The position numbers and the translations under genes were made by a program. Under the pieces are notes generated by a model, which was not told the DNA's origin, did no database searches, and worked only from the letters and a program-made list of their open reading frames with translations. Shown in pieces: positions 16,293 to 24,818 of a DNA stretch of 64,000 nt; the stretch's first letter is position 1; the number at the start of each line of letters is the position of its first letter. Source of the DNA: Paenibacillus algicola (GTDB lineage Bacteria; Bacillota; Bacilli; Paenibacillales; Paenibacillaceae); the NCBI RefSeq assembly GCF_005577435.1, contig NZ_CP040396.1:1546501-1610500 (forward strand). Direction: 5' to 3'.

Positions 16293-16566
16293 CAAGGACG
16301 AAAGATAAGTGAGGGCCACTCCCATCTACCCGAATCTGTGTTAATGATACTAACACAGAAGATGCTGGAGCAGGCTGCCGACAGTCAATGGTGAATTGCT
16401 GGTTTATTCAGCGGTTAAATGGTGGGACTCATTTGTTGCAGGGCTAAACCCGCAATTCCCCAGTCTCAGGCGTGTCTGCTCTGCAGCTTTCTATTGTTGA
16501 TTTTCGTCCTGGCCTGCCTGTCGGTGAGAAACACCCCCTCTCAGACCGTCAGGAGGCTCTTTTTTT
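16293..16566 (+). ncRNA. Candidate structured non-coding RNA of unknown class
   Basis: The transcript expected from the promoter at 16258-16286 runs to the terminator at 16512-16566 and contains no convincing reading frame. Its 5' end (AGGACGAAA, 16295-16303) pairs perfectly with 16502-16510 (TTTCGTCCT), which would close a domain of about 215 nt. Inside are a perfect 8-bp hairpin (CTGTGTTA / TAACACAG) and a hairpin around GGGCTAAACCC. A pair AGGGC/GCUCU would extend the closing helix. The next gene is on the opposite strand, so this is not a leader. Length and terminal closure recall 6S RNA, but the branched interior is not typical. Signatures of RNase P RNA, SRP RNA, tmRNA and the common riboswitches were looked for and not found. 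Confidence 0.6.
16512..16566 (+). terminator. Intrinsic terminator of the orphan RNA
   Basis: The stem GCCT-CCTG-CGGT-GAGA pairs with TCTC-ACCG-CAGG-AGGC, with small bulges, and is followed by seven T residues. Confidence 0.75.
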
Positions 16567-16583
16567 ATGCCAAAATATAAATC

Positions 16584-16622
16584 AAAAGGCTGGGCGCCGA
16601 TGAATCAGGTGCCCAGCCTTTT
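16584..16622 (-). terminator. Terminator of the M42 peptidase gene
   Basis: A perfect 12-bp stem (AAAAGGCTGGGC / GCCCAGCCTTTT) immediately follows the peptidase stop codon on the minus strand. Its A/T-rich base allows termination in both directions. Confidence 0.8.
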
Positions 16623-16628
16623 ATATGG

Positions 16629-17702
16629 TCAGGAGCGTTCGAGAATGGTGTTCAGCGTCGTCTCGTCTAATCCTTTAACGAGCTTGATCAGCAGTTCCTT
16701 GGCCGCCTCGTAGTCATCGGTATGGATGATGGAGGAGGAGGTGTGAATGTAGCGGGAGCAGATGCCAATAATGGTAGAAGGAACACCGATGCCGCTGAGA
16801 TGGACCTGGCCCGCATCCGTTCCGCCGGGAGATACGAAGTACTGGTACTTGATCCGGTGAGTGTCTGCTGTGTCCTGTACATACTCTACCATCCCGCGAT
16901 GTGTCAGCATGGTAGGATCAAAAATACGCAGCAGGGCACCCTGGCCCAGTTGACCAAACTGGCTCTTGTCACCGGTCATATCATTGGCCGCGCTGGCATC
17001 CAGCCCAAAGAAGACGTCAGGCTGAATCAGGTTCGCTGAGGTCCGTGCACCCCGCAGGCCCAGCTCTTCCTGAACAGTGGCTCCGGCATACAGTGTATTT
17101 GGAAGCTCTTCGCCATGAAGAGCCTCAACCAGCTCAATGGCAAGCCCAACGCCGTACCGGTTGTCCCAGGCCTTGGCCATGATTTTTTTAGGGTTGGCCA
17201 GTGGTGTGAAATCACAGATCGGAAGAATCTGCTGTCCCGGTGTAATTCCGAAGGCTTCCGCCTCACTCTTGTTATCAGCGCCAATATCAATATACATACT
17301 CTTCATGTCCACAGGCTTGCTGCGCTGGGCATCATCCAGCAGATGAGTCGGTACAGAGCCGACAACCCCGACGACCGGCCCCTGCTTGGTTATAATCTGC
17401 AGGCGCTGGGCCAGTACAGTCTGGCTCCACCAGCCGCCCAGCGGCTGGAATTTCACCATACCCGCTTCTGTAATGCCAGTAACCATAAACCCGACCTCAT
17501 CCATATGTCCGGCAACCATGACCTTTGGACCCTTCTTCTTGCCGCGCAGCACGCCAAAGATGCTGCCAAGCCGGTCCTGGACAAATTCGTCAGTGTACGG
17601 GGACAGCTTCTCCTTGACCAAGGCACGGAGGTCACGCTCAAAGCCGGGAGCAGCCGGAAATTCTGTTAAGGTGCGGAGCAGATCCAGGGTTGATTGTTTC
17701 AT
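16629..17702 (-). CDS. M42-family metallo-aminopeptidase
   Basis: A 357-residue cytosolic dinuclear zinc (or cobalt) aminopeptidase of the glutamyl-aminopeptidase/FrvX/YsdC type, which forms large tetrahedral assemblies in known members. Metal and catalytic motifs are in order: [12 protein letters not shown] (His and the assisting Asp), [10 protein letters not shown] (bridging Asp), [11 protein letters not shown] (catalytic Glu pair), GLDAS (Asp) and [12 protein letters not shown] (last His). Start ATG 17702 has GGAG eight bases upstream. It stands alone, ended by its own terminator. The role is peptide turnover, and the substrate preference is not visible. Confidence 0.92.
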   Translation of the reverse strand: MKQSTLDLLRTLTEFPAAPGFERDLRALVKEKLSPYTDEFVQDRLGSIFGVLRGKKKGPKVMVAGHMDEVGFMVTGITEAGMVKFQPLGGWWSQTVLAQRLQIITKQGPVVGVVGSVPTHLLDDAQRSKPVDMKSMYIDIGADNKSEAEAFGITPGQQILPICDFTPLANPKKIMAKAWDNRYGVGLAIELVEALHGEELPNTLYAGATVQEELGLRGARTSANLIQPDVFFGLDASAANDMTGDKSQFGQLGQGALLRIFDPTMLTHRGMVEYVQDTADTHRIKYQYFVSPGGTDAGQVHLSGIGVPSTIIGICSRYIHTSSSIIHTDDYEAAKELLIKLVKGLDETTLNTILERS

Positions 17703-17872
17703 GCTATAAACTCCTTTGTTCGCTGTAAATTTTAATATTGCACTCTTTAGTATGCGCTGTTCCGGCACAAAAGTCCACGCACATAGCTCTCCTTGCAGTC
17801 AGGTACATATCCATGCAGCACTGAATACCATATCTTAATTTCATATCCTCTAGGGCACAGGGAGGGAGAGCA

Positions 17873-17977
17873 ATGAGATGCCGGCCTTGGGAGCGTGATC
17901 CATGCCGGCGGCTTTGGCAGAGCAGGCTTATGATCCTGCTGCTGTTTGTGCTGCTGGTCATCGTGCTTCTCTTATAA
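17873..17977 (+). CDS. 34-residue single-pass membrane peptide
   Basis: A short open frame begins at ATG 17873, five bases after a near-ideal GGAGGGAG. It encodes a basic Arg/Trp/Cys-rich N-terminus (MRCRPWERDPCRR) and then an uninterrupted hydrophobic run of about 15 residues to the end (MILLLFVLLVIVLLL). It resembles in layout the small sporulation peptides of the YjcZ type, but lacks their Gly/Tyr-rich start. It lies just upstream of the spoVA genes. The strong ribosome binding site and membrane segment argue that it is real; function is unknown. Confidence 0.5.
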   Translation: MRCRPWERDPCRRLWQSRLMILLLFVLLVIVLLL

Positions 17978-17986
17978 TGTCCTTAT

Positions 17987-18015
17987 CCGCGGCGGCTGCA
18001 GCGATGCCGCCGCGG
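17987..18015. terminator. GC-rich hairpin after the small peptide gene
   Basis: A perfect 10-bp stem (CCGCGGCGGC / GCCGCCGCGG) with a 9-base loop lies ten bases after the stop codon. There is no T run, so it may protect the 3' end of the mRNA instead of terminating. Confidence 0.45.
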
Positions 18016-18131
18016 CATGGATGATTTACCCAAACATAAAGCAAGTCTTTACAATCCATAATGTTATTAACAGCGCCGGAATATAACCGGCACAGATTTA
18101 GGTTTGAATTCACAGCGGAGGTGCTTTTACA

Positions 18132-18629
18132 TTGCCAGACTCCAAGTCCAGCTCTAATACCGGCTCCAAGGTCAGCTCCATGAGTGCAGAGGAATACAAA
18201 GCGGTCGCTCAGAAGCATCAGCCGCCGGGTCAGATTATGAAAAACTGCCTGAAGGCCTTTGTTGTCGGCGGCTTCATCTGCATTATCGGACAAGCCATTC
18301 AGCAGTTTTTTATGACGTTTTTTGATATGAGCACGAAAGAAGCCTCTAACCCGACCGTAGCGGTCATGATCCTGATCTCTGTCATTTTGACCTCCTTCGG
18401 GGTGTACGACAAGATTGCTCAATGGGCAGGGGCGGGGACGGCTGTTCCGGTCACCGGCTTTGCCAACTCCATGTGCTCTGCCGCGCTTGAGCATCGAGCA
18501 GAGGGGCTGGTGCTGGGGGTAGGAGCCAGCATGTTCAAGCTCGCGGGCTCGGTCATTGTGTTCGGTACGGTGGCTGCTTTTGTGATCGGAATTATATATG
18601 CCCTGCTGGGTGCCGGAGGAGGCCAGTGA
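18132..18629 (+). CDS. spoVAC: Stage V sporulation protein AC
   Basis: A 165-residue integral membrane protein of the spore inner membrane, part of the SpoVA channel that moves dipicolinic acid into the forespore and out during germination. The N-terminal 20 residues are Ser-rich and variable. Four to five hydrophobic helices follow, with the conserved family segments FVVGGFICIIGQ, GVYDKIAQWAGAGTAVPVTGFANSM and GVGASMFKLAGSVIVFG. The start is a TTG at 18132 behind GGAGGTG. It heads a tight three-gene operon with spoVAD and spoVAE, four bases before the next start. Confidence 0.95.
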   Translation: MPDSKSSSNTGSKVSSMSAEEYKAVAQKHQPPGQIMKNCLKAFVVGGFICIIGQAIQQFFMTFFDMSTKEASNPTVAVMILISVILTSFGVYDKIAQWAGAGTAVPVTGFANSMCSAALEHRAEGLVLGVGASMFKLAGSVIVFGTVAAFVIGIIYALLGAGGGQ

Positions 18630-18632
18630 CGT

Positions 18633-19646
18633 ATGAAGGTTAACGGACAAACCTGGGAGTATGAGCATCGGCCTGTCATTATTGGGTCCTCCTCCATTGT
18701 CGGCCCGGAAGAGGGCGAGGGACCGCTTGCCGAGGATTTTGACTTCATCTACGACAACCTTGAAATTAATGAAAAAACCTGGGAGAAGGGCGAACGCCGC
18801 CTTCTGGAGGATGCGGCCCGAAAAGCACTGGAGCTTGCGGGGATTCAGGAGGAGCAGCTGCAGTTCTATGTCGGGGGAGATCTGATGAATCAGATTATTA
18901 GCAGCTCCTTTGCTGCCCGCCAGATGGGCGTTCCTTATCTCGGCGTGTTCGGGGCCTGCTCAACCTCCATGGAGAGTCTGGCGGTGGCCTCGCTTCTGGT
19001 GGATTCCGGCGCAGCCCGGTATGCGATGGCAGGGACCGCCAGCCATAACTGTACCGTAGAGAAGCAGTTCCGGTATCCGACGGAATACGGCTCGCAGAAG
19101 CCGCCGTACGCCCAGTACACCGTAACAGGTGCAGGGTGCTCTGTCGTCACGAACCAAGGGAAGGGACCGCGCGTTACACATGCCACCATTGGCAAGGTCA
19201 TGGACCTGGGTGTCAAGGACCCTTTTAACATGGGCACGGCCATGGCCCCGGCAGCGGCCGACACGATCTCGGCGCACCTGAAGGACACCGGGCGCACCCC
19301 GGATTATTACGATTTGATCGTCACAGGAGACCTGGCTTCCGTCGGGCATCCTATTACCCGGGAGCTGCTGCTGCAGGAGGGCATCGCCATGGATCAAACG
19401 AACTTCATGGACTGCGGCCTCATGATTTACGACCGCGACAAGCAGAAATACGCCCTGGCGGGCGGAAGTGGCTGCGGTTGCTCTGCTGTTGTGACCTACG
19501 GTCATATTTTGAAGCAAATGAACAGCGGGAAGCTGCAGAAGGTGCTGGTTGTCGCCACGGGAGCACTGCTGTCGCCGATTTCATATCAGCAGGGAGAAAG
19601 CATCCCCTGCATTGCACATGCCGTATCACTGGAGATGGGAGGTTAA
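18633..19646 (+). CDS. spoVAD: Stage V sporulation protein AD
   Basis: A 337-residue protein with a thiolase-like fold that binds dipicolinic acid at the spore inner membrane. Characteristic segments include the N-terminal VIIGSSSIVGPEEGEGPL, GVFGACSTSMESLAVASLLVDSGAARYAMAG, SAHLKDTGRTPDYYDLIVTGDLASVGH and GGSGCGCSAVV. It has no membrane segment. It is transcribed with spoVAC and spoVAE, and the three together are the minimal SpoVA set found in many Bacilli; the other spoVA genes are not in this window. Confidence 0.95.
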   Translation: MKVNGQTWEYEHRPVIIGSSSIVGPEEGEGPLAEDFDFIYDNLEINEKTWEKGERRLLEDAARKALELAGIQEEQLQFYVGGDLMNQIISSSFAARQMGVPYLGVFGACSTSMESLAVASLLVDSGAARYAMAGTASHNCTVEKQFRYPTEYGSQKPPYAQYTVTGAGCSVVTNQGKGPRVTHATIGKVMDLGVKDPFNMGTAMAPAAADTISAHLKDTGRTPDYYDLIVTGDLASVGHPITRELLLQEGIAMDQTNFMDCGLMIYDRDKQKYALAGGSGCGCSAVVTYGHILKQMNSGKLQKVLVVATGALLSPISYQQGESIPCIAHAVSLEMGG

Positions 19647-19651
19647 AGACC

Positions 19652-20002
19652 ATGCAGTTTCTCTGGGCATTTCTGATCGGGGGCCTGATTTGTGTCATTG
19701 GACAGCTGCTCATGGACGGAGCCAAGCTGACCCCCGCCCATACGATGAGTACCCTGGTGGTGTCGGGTGCGGTTGTTGAAGCCTTTGGACTGTACGATCC
19801 TTTGGTTAAATTCGCGGGGGCGGGAGCCTCAGTTCCTATTACAAGCTTCGGAAACGCTCTGGTTCATGGGGCGCTCACCGAGCTGGAGCGGGATGGCTGG
19901 ATTGGTGTTGTCACGGGTATTTTCGAGGTGACGAGTGCCGGTATTTCGTCAGCCATTATATTCTCGTTTCTGGCGGCGCTGTTTGTCCGGCCAAAGGGCT
20001 AA
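19652..20002 (+). CDS. spoVAE: Stage V sporulation protein AE (SpoVAEb type)
   Basis: A 116-residue polytopic membrane protein, homologous to SpoVAC and the third member of the DPA channel set. It opens directly with a hydrophobic helix (MQFLWAFLIGGLICVIGQLL) and repeats the family motif AFGLYDPLVKFAGAGASVPITSFGNAL. ATG 19652 follows GGGAGG, five bases after the spoVAD stop; the open frame upstream overlaps spoVAD and is not used. It is followed by a terminator-like hairpin. Expression should be in the forespore (sigma-G), although I could not identify the promoter with confidence. Confidence 0.94.
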   Translation: MQFLWAFLIGGLICVIGQLLMDGAKLTPAHTMSTLVVSGAVVEAFGLYDPLVKFAGAGASVPITSFGNALVHGALTELERDGWIGVVTGIFEVTSAGISSAIIFSFLAALFVRPKG

Positions 20003-20023
20003 GTCCATAACTATTCCAATAGA

Positions 20024-20078
20024 AGCATGGCGGAATCGGAGGCATTCTCCGGTCACTGCCGTGCTTCTTGTTGTTTGT
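20024..20078 (+). terminator. Probable terminator of the spoVA operon
   Basis: GAAGCATGGC pairs with GCCGTGCTTC across an inner CGGAG/CTCCG-type helix and is followed by TTGTTGTTTG. Confidence 0.55.
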
Positions 20079-20149
20079 AGGAGGGGCTACGGCAGAAAAA
20101 AAGGGCGGGTCCAAGGGGGCGAATGTACTCTGCGCCCGGGATCATGTAC

Positions 20150-20170
20150 AATAGTTGTAAATCAACTATT
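20150..20170 (+). promoter_or_regulatory. Inverted repeat upstream of the moxR operon
   Basis: AATAGTTG and CAACTATT flank TAAAT in a perfect 8-5-8 inverted repeat ending 28 bases before the moxR start. A TACAAT (-10-like) overlaps its left arm. It looks like a repressor operator. Confidence 0.5.
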
Positions 20171-20197
20171 TATTCCCTAACAGGAGGTTTATCATAC

Positions 20198-21154
20198 ATG
20201 CCCGTAAGCCAAGAATCGATCCGCATCATCTCATCCGTGCGATCCAACCTGGAATCGTGCCTGCTCGGTAAGGAGTTTGAAATTCAGCTGCTGCTTACCG
20301 CCATGCTTGCCGGCGGACACGTATTGATAGAGGATGTACCGGGAACCGGGAAAACCCAGCTGATCAAGGCTCTTGCCCGAACGATGCAGGGGGATTACCG
20401 CCGGATTCAATGTAACCCCGACATTTTGCCGAGTGATATTACCGGAGTTTCTGTGTTTCATCCCCGGGACGAGCAGTTTTACTTCCGTCCGGGTCCTGTC
20501 ATGACTCATATTTTGCTGGCTGACGAAATCAACCGGGCGACCACGAAGACGCAGTCTGCGCTGCTGGAGGTCATGGAGGAGCGAAGTGTAACGGTGGATG
20601 GCGAGACGCATGAGCTGCCGCATCCCTTTATGCTTTGTGCGACACAGAATCCGATTGACTTCGAAGGCACCTACATGCTGCCGGAGGCCCAGCTGGACCG
20701 CTTCATGCTGAAGCTTAGCCTGGGGTATCCCGATGCCAATACCGAGAAGGAGCTGCTCTTCCGCTCCCGTCACGGTCAGATGACGGACAAGCTGCAGCCG
20801 GTCACCTCCATGGAGACCATCGCTTCCATACAGCGCGAAATCCAGGATGTGTTTCTTGGAGAGCCGGTTGCGGACTACCTGCTCGGCATTACCAGATCGA
20901 CGCGGGAGCATCCGGCAGTTCTGCTGGGGGCGAGCCCTCGGGCGACGATCTCCTTCATGAATGCCGTGAAGGCCTACGCTTTTTTGCAGGAGAGAGATTA
21001 TGTGCTACCCGATGATGTGAAAATTCTTGCGCCATATGTGCTGTCCCACCGGATCATGCTGCGTCCGGAAGCCCGGCTGGATAAGACGACGACGCTGTCC
21101 GTACTGGAATTTATTCTGCGGCAGGTCAAAGTGCCGGTTCAGATGGGGAGATAG
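20198..21154 (+). CDS. MoxR-family AAA+ ATPase
   Basis: A 318-residue ATPase. Walker A is EDVPGTGKTQLIKAL, Walker B is ILLADEINRA, and sensor 1 is FMLCATQNPIDFEGTY. The C-terminal lid domain contains the family segment LGASPRATISFMNAVKAYAFL. ATG 20198 has AGGAGG ten bases upstream and is preferred to an upstream in-frame start without one. MoxR ATPases act as chaperones that mature or insert metals into partner complexes. The gene heads a three-gene operon with DUF58 and transglutaminase proteins, a widespread combination whose exact substrate is not settled. Confidence 0.92.
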   Translation: MPVSQESIRIISSVRSNLESCLLGKEFEIQLLLTAMLAGGHVLIEDVPGTGKTQLIKALARTMQGDYRRIQCNPDILPSDITGVSVFHPRDEQFYFRPGPVMTHILLADEINRATTKTQSALLEVMEERSVTVDGETHELPHPFMLCATQNPIDFEGTYMLPEAQLDRFMLKLSLGYPDANTEKELLFRSRHGQMTDKLQPVTSMETIASIQREIQDVFLGEPVADYLLGITRSTREHPAVLLGASPRATISFMNAVKAYAFLQERDYVLPDDVKILAPYVLSHRIMLRPEARLDKTTTLSVLEFILRQVKVPVQMGR

Positions 21155-21157
21155 GCC

Positions 21158-22405
21158 ATGCGCCATCAACGATCCATGTCCATGAAAGGCATCAAGCCGG
21201 GAAATCTCGCAGCGATCCTTACTGTTTGGTGCATGGTGCTGCTATATGTTCTTTTTCAAGGCGGCAAAACCTCGCTTATGCTCTTCTCCATGGTCAGCCT
21301 GCTGGCCATCTATCTGATCGGCTTTGGCATGGGGGGAGTCAACCGGGTCAAAGCGGCTCGAACGGTAACGGCGTCAGACCAGCAGGAGGGTGTGCTTCAT
21401 GCCGGGGAGCAGGTTCAGGTCAGCATTCAGGTTACCGTTCCGGGCCTGCTGCCCATGCCGTATTTGATTGTGCGGGAGGTACTAAAGCGGCATAACGGGG
21501 ATTCCTGGTCCTTTGAGGAAAGTGTAATCCCGAACCTGCGCGGCACGGGAGAACTGCTGTTCCAGACACCTGCTCTGGAGCGTGGCCACTATACCTTTCA
21601 GCGTACAGAGTGCGTTAGTGAGGATATCTTCGGACTGATGGAGCATCGCGGAGGCTTCGAGCTGAACACCTCCTTCCGCGTACTCCCGAGAACGATTCCG
21701 CTATTGGGATGGCAGCGTCAGCTTCGCAATGTTCGCGGCGGCGGGGCTCAGACAACCACCGCAGCCTCCCGGCGGGAAACAACACAAATTAATGGAGTTC
21801 GTGATTATGTGTACGGTGACCGGATTTCCCGGATTCACTGGAACGCTACAGCGAAGACCGGCTCCTGGAAATCGAAGGAGTTTGAGCATGAATCTTTTCC
21901 GCAGACCCTGATCCTCCTGGACTGCAAAGCCCAGGGGTACCGCAGCACCGCACAGTTTGAAACGGCGGTGTCTGCGGCAGCATCTTTGCTGGAATCCGGC
22001 GCTCGGGAGCAGGCCGGCATCGGATTGTTTACCGCAGGCAAGGAGAACAAGCTGTTTATGCCCAGCACGTCCCAAGGGGAGCGGATGTCCATGCTGCAGC
22101 ATCTGGTCGATGTAGATGCTGACCGGAAGGAGAGCCTGCTGTCCTCGCTGGAAAGGTCAGGGCGTGAGCTTCCCAAAGGCTGCCTGCTGCTGATCATTAC
22201 TCCGGAAGTAGGAGAAGAAGCGGTGTCATGTATCCGATGGGCGGAGAACCGTGGCATGAATCCGTGTTTGTTGAAGATTGCAGCTGCAGAGAAGTCTGCA
22301 GAGCCCGGAGATTACACTTCTTATCTGCAATCCCGAGGACTGCTGCTATACACAGTCTCTTCTCTGGAAGAGCTGCCGCTTGCGTTAGGAGGGAGGGCAT
22401 CATGA
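21158..22405 (+). CDS. DUF58-domain membrane protein
   Basis: A 415-residue protein. Two N-terminal membrane helices (near residues 18-55) are followed by a cytoplasmic region whose centre is the DUF58 signature GVRDYVYGDRISRIHWNATAKTGSWKSKEFEHE. A von-Willebrand-A-like fold follows, visible in QTLILLDCKAQGYRS. Such proteins are the usual partners of MoxR ATPases. It starts four bases after the moxR stop and its own stop overlaps the transglutaminase start (ATGA), so the three genes are translationally coupled. Its biochemical function is not known. Confidence 0.9.
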   Translation: MRHQRSMSMKGIKPGNLAAILTVWCMVLLYVLFQGGKTSLMLFSMVSLLAIYLIGFGMGGVNRVKAARTVTASDQQEGVLHAGEQVQVSIQVTVPGLLPMPYLIVREVLKRHNGDSWSFEESVIPNLRGTGELLFQTPALERGHYTFQRTECVSEDIFGLMEHRGGFELNTSFRVLPRTIPLLGWQRQLRNVRGGGAQTTTAASRRETTQINGVRDYVYGDRISRIHWNATAKTGSWKSKEFEHESFPQTLILLDCKAQGYRSTAQFETAVSAAASLLESGAREQAGIGLFTAGKENKLFMPSTSQGERMSMLQHLVDVDADRKESLLSSLERSGRELPKGCLLLIITPEVGEEAVSCIRWAENRGMNPCLLKIAAAEKSAEPGDYTSYLQSRGLLLYTVSSLEELPLALGGRAS

Positions 22406-24636
22406 CACATAAGCATCATTCCTCCTGGCTGCTCCATATCCTCAAGCTCTTATGGATTTGGCTGCTGCTGCAGCAATGGGTGTCTTTCACGGAGCCGCTG
22501 CTGTTTGAAGAGACTACCGCTGGCATCATGACAGCGTTAGCTATTACAGCCGTCATTGAGGCGATGGTATTCCTCAAGCGAATCATTCGGGTACCGCTGC
22601 AGCTGGCACTTATTGTGTATGCCGTCTTCCAGACGCTGTCCAGCTACAGTATTCCGGTCCCTGACCGACTGGGTGAGATCTTCCGAGATGATCAGTACCA
22701 GCATGTGCTTCCTTATATATGGTTTGCGCTTGCGGCCTGGGCGATCTTTAACTTTATAGCGGTATGGGTGAACAGCAAGCGCAAGGTTTTACTGGTCGTC
22801 GGCCTGAATATTGTGGCCTTTGGTATTCTGGATTCCTTCACCGCCACGGAGCTGTGGAAGGAAACGGCTTGGGTTGCCGGTATCGGGATGGCTTGGCTGG
22901 TGACCGAGCATTTCAACCGGTTTCGCCGCCGTTTTCCGCAGGGCTGGGCACTTCTGCGAAGAAATCCGCTGAAAATATTGGGTAACATTCTGGTCATCTT
23001 CTCGCTGATTATATTTGCCGGCGTTAATATGCCGACGGTTCAGCCCTCGTTAACAGACCCTTATACGGCCTGGAGAGAATGGAGAGGTATGCCTCTTTCC
23101 AGCGGTTCTGGCGGCCTCGGGGGCCTTGGAACCCTGCTGAATCCGGGGGGAGAGAGCACCTCCGGCTATGGGCGGGAGGATAACAACCTGGGAGGCGGCT
23201 TTAACTTCGACTATTCTCCGGTTATGTCGATTGCCTCGGAGGAGCGAAGCTATTGGCGCGGCGAGACCCGCTCTACCTACTCCGGTACAGGCTGGACTAA
23301 CAGACAGAGAACTCGCGGGAGCCAGTCGATTGATCCCGGTCAGCAGCTTCCATCAGAAGGACAGGGCAGCGTGCCGTCCACAACGGTGGAGCAGAGCGTA
23401 ACGATGCTGAATGATGAGGTTTATCCGGTTCTGTTCGGAGCGTACTCCATGTCCCGCGTCGATGAGGTGGAGCTGCCACAAGACAGTGAGCTCCGCTGGA
23501 AGAGGGAGGGCGCTGAGCTTCATTTCACATCCGAGTCCAGACAGCCCGCCTATCCGAAGCAGTATACCGTTACCTCGGAGATTCCGATGATTTCGTGGGA
23601 GGAGCTGAAGGAGAAATCCGCAGATGAGCTGTATGCTAATGCTCCGATGGATGTGAGCTATTACCAGATCCCTTCCGATTTCCCGGACCGGGTCCGCGGG
23701 CTGGCCGAGGAAGTGACACAGAACGGAGACACCCCGTATGAGAAGGTATTGCTGCTGCAGCAATATTTGCAAAGCAGTGAATTCTCCTATACGAATGCTC
23801 CGGATCTGTCTAACAAACGCAGCGATGATTTTGTAGACAGCTTCTTGTTTGAGATCCAGGAAGGCTATTGTGATTATTTCTCCACCTCGATGGTCATGAT
23901 GGCCCGTTCTCTGGATATTCCCGCCCGATGGGTGAAGGGCTACGCTCCCGGCAACGTCCCGAATGAGCAGTATATGTCGCCGGATGGCACCAGAACAGCC
24001 TCGGGCAGCTATACGGTAACCAATGCCGATGCCCACTCCTGGGCGGAGATTTATTTCGGGGAATACGGCTGGATTCCGGTCGAAGCGACGCCAGGCTTCA
24101 CGATGCCGATTCTGGCAGGGGCAGAGCCCCAAGAGCCTGTTGCTGAAGAGGAGCCGGAAGAGGAGACGCCTGCAGAAGAAGAGGAGGAAGAGGAGCAGGC
24201 TGCTGCTCCTGCAGCCTCGGCTTCAGAGGACTCTGGCAGCTTGACTGCGCTGCTTGGAACTGCCGCTGGCATCGTTCTGCTGCTGTGGCTCGGTTATGTT
24301 ATTTGGAGAAGACGCTGGAGCTTCCGTTTCCTGAGAGCCCGGCTGTCGACTGGCAAGCCGCTCACTCCAGCGGATAAGGTAGTGGCAGAGACGGAGCGCT
24401 GGCTCCGGTCTGTCCGCAGGAAGGGCCTGCAGCAGGGACATAATGAAACGCTCCGGGAATCCGTGCTCCGGTGGAGGGAGCAGCAGCCGGCGCTGACGCC
24501 GCTGCTTGAGCCGCTGCTTCGCCGCTTTGAGCATGCGAGGTACAGCCCGGTTCAGGTGGAGCCGGAGGCGTGGCGGGCTGTTCAGGAAGATGCAGTTCGG
24601 CTGAAAAAGGGTATAAAAAAGGCAAAGACCGTATGA
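22402..24636 (+). CDS. Membrane transglutaminase-like protein (TgpA type)
   Basis: A 744-residue membrane protein. About six hydrophobic helices fill residues 10-210. A Gly/Ser-rich region and an extracytoplasmic domain lead to a transglutaminase core with Cys490 in EGYCDYFSTSMVMMARSLDIPARW and His545 in DAHSWAEIYF; WIPVEATPGF supplies the third, acidic residue. A strongly acidic Glu-rich linker (about residues 575-610) precedes a last membrane helix and a basic cytoplasmic tail. ATG 22402 is fixed by its overlap with the DUF58 stop. It may cross-link or cleave cell-envelope proteins; the active residues are intact. Confidence 0.9.
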   Translation: MTHKHHSSWLLHILKLLWIWLLLQQWVSFTEPLLFEETTAGIMTALAITAVIEAMVFLKRIIRVPLQLALIVYAVFQTLSSYSIPVPDRLGEIFRDDQYQHVLPYIWFALAAWAIFNFIAVWVNSKRKVLLVVGLNIVAFGILDSFTATELWKETAWVAGIGMAWLVTEHFNRFRRRFPQGWALLRRNPLKILGNILVIFSLIIFAGVNMPTVQPSLTDPYTAWREWRGMPLSSGSGGLGGLGTLLNPGGESTSGYGREDNNLGGGFNFDYSPVMSIASEERSYWRGETRSTYSGTGWTNRQRTRGSQSIDPGQQLPSEGQGSVPSTTVEQSVTMLNDEVYPVLFGAYSMSRVDEVELPQDSELRWKREGAELHFTSESRQPAYPKQYTVTSEIPMISWEELKEKSADELYANAPMDVSYYQIPSDFPDRVRGLAEEVTQNGDTPYEKVLLLQQYLQSSEFSYTNAPDLSNKRSDDFVDSFLFEIQEGYCDYFSTSMVMMARSLDIPARWVKGYAPGNVPNEQYMSPDGTRTASGSYTVTNADAHSWAEIYFGEYGWIPVEATPGFTMPILAGAEPQEPVAEEEPEEETPAEEEEEEEQAAAPAASASEDSGSLTALLGTAAGIVLLLWLGYVIWRRRWSFRFLRARLSTGKPLTPADKVVAETERWLRSVRRKGLQQGHNETLRESVLRWREQQPALTPLLEPLLRRFEHARYSPVQVEPEAWRAVQEDAVRLKKGIKKAKTV

Positions 24637-24638
24637 TT

Positions 24639-24681
24639 GCTGCCGTTCGCCTTCCTTTTACGGAACGGCGGGCGGCTTTTT
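24639..24681 (+). terminator. Terminator of the moxR-DUF58-transglutaminase operon
   Basis: GCTGCCGTTC pairs with GAACGGCGGGCGGC and the hairpin ends in five T residues, right after the stop codon. Confidence 0.7.
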
Positions 24682-24761
24682 CATGAAGGACGGGGCCTTT
24701 AACCCAAAAAAACTGATGCAAATTCATGAATGGGGCTATCCTAAATCCAGGAGCTGTTTAT

Positions 24762-24791
24762 TTAGACTAAGCTTCTGGAATATGGTATAGT
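24762..24791 (+). promoter_or_regulatory. Promoter of the yqeG-yqeM operon
   Basis: TTAGAC (24762-24767) and TATAGT (24786-24791) are 18 bases apart. The yqeG start codon is 27 bases downstream. Confidence 0.55.
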
Positions 24792-24818
24792 TTTTCCTAT
24801 GAAATTGAGGTGAATCCA

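Noticed and set aside
16293..16566. Reading of the orphan transcript as a riboswitch, RNase P RNA, SRP RNA or tmRNA
   Set aside because: No coding sequence follows on that strand, and the conserved core sequences of those RNAs were not found.
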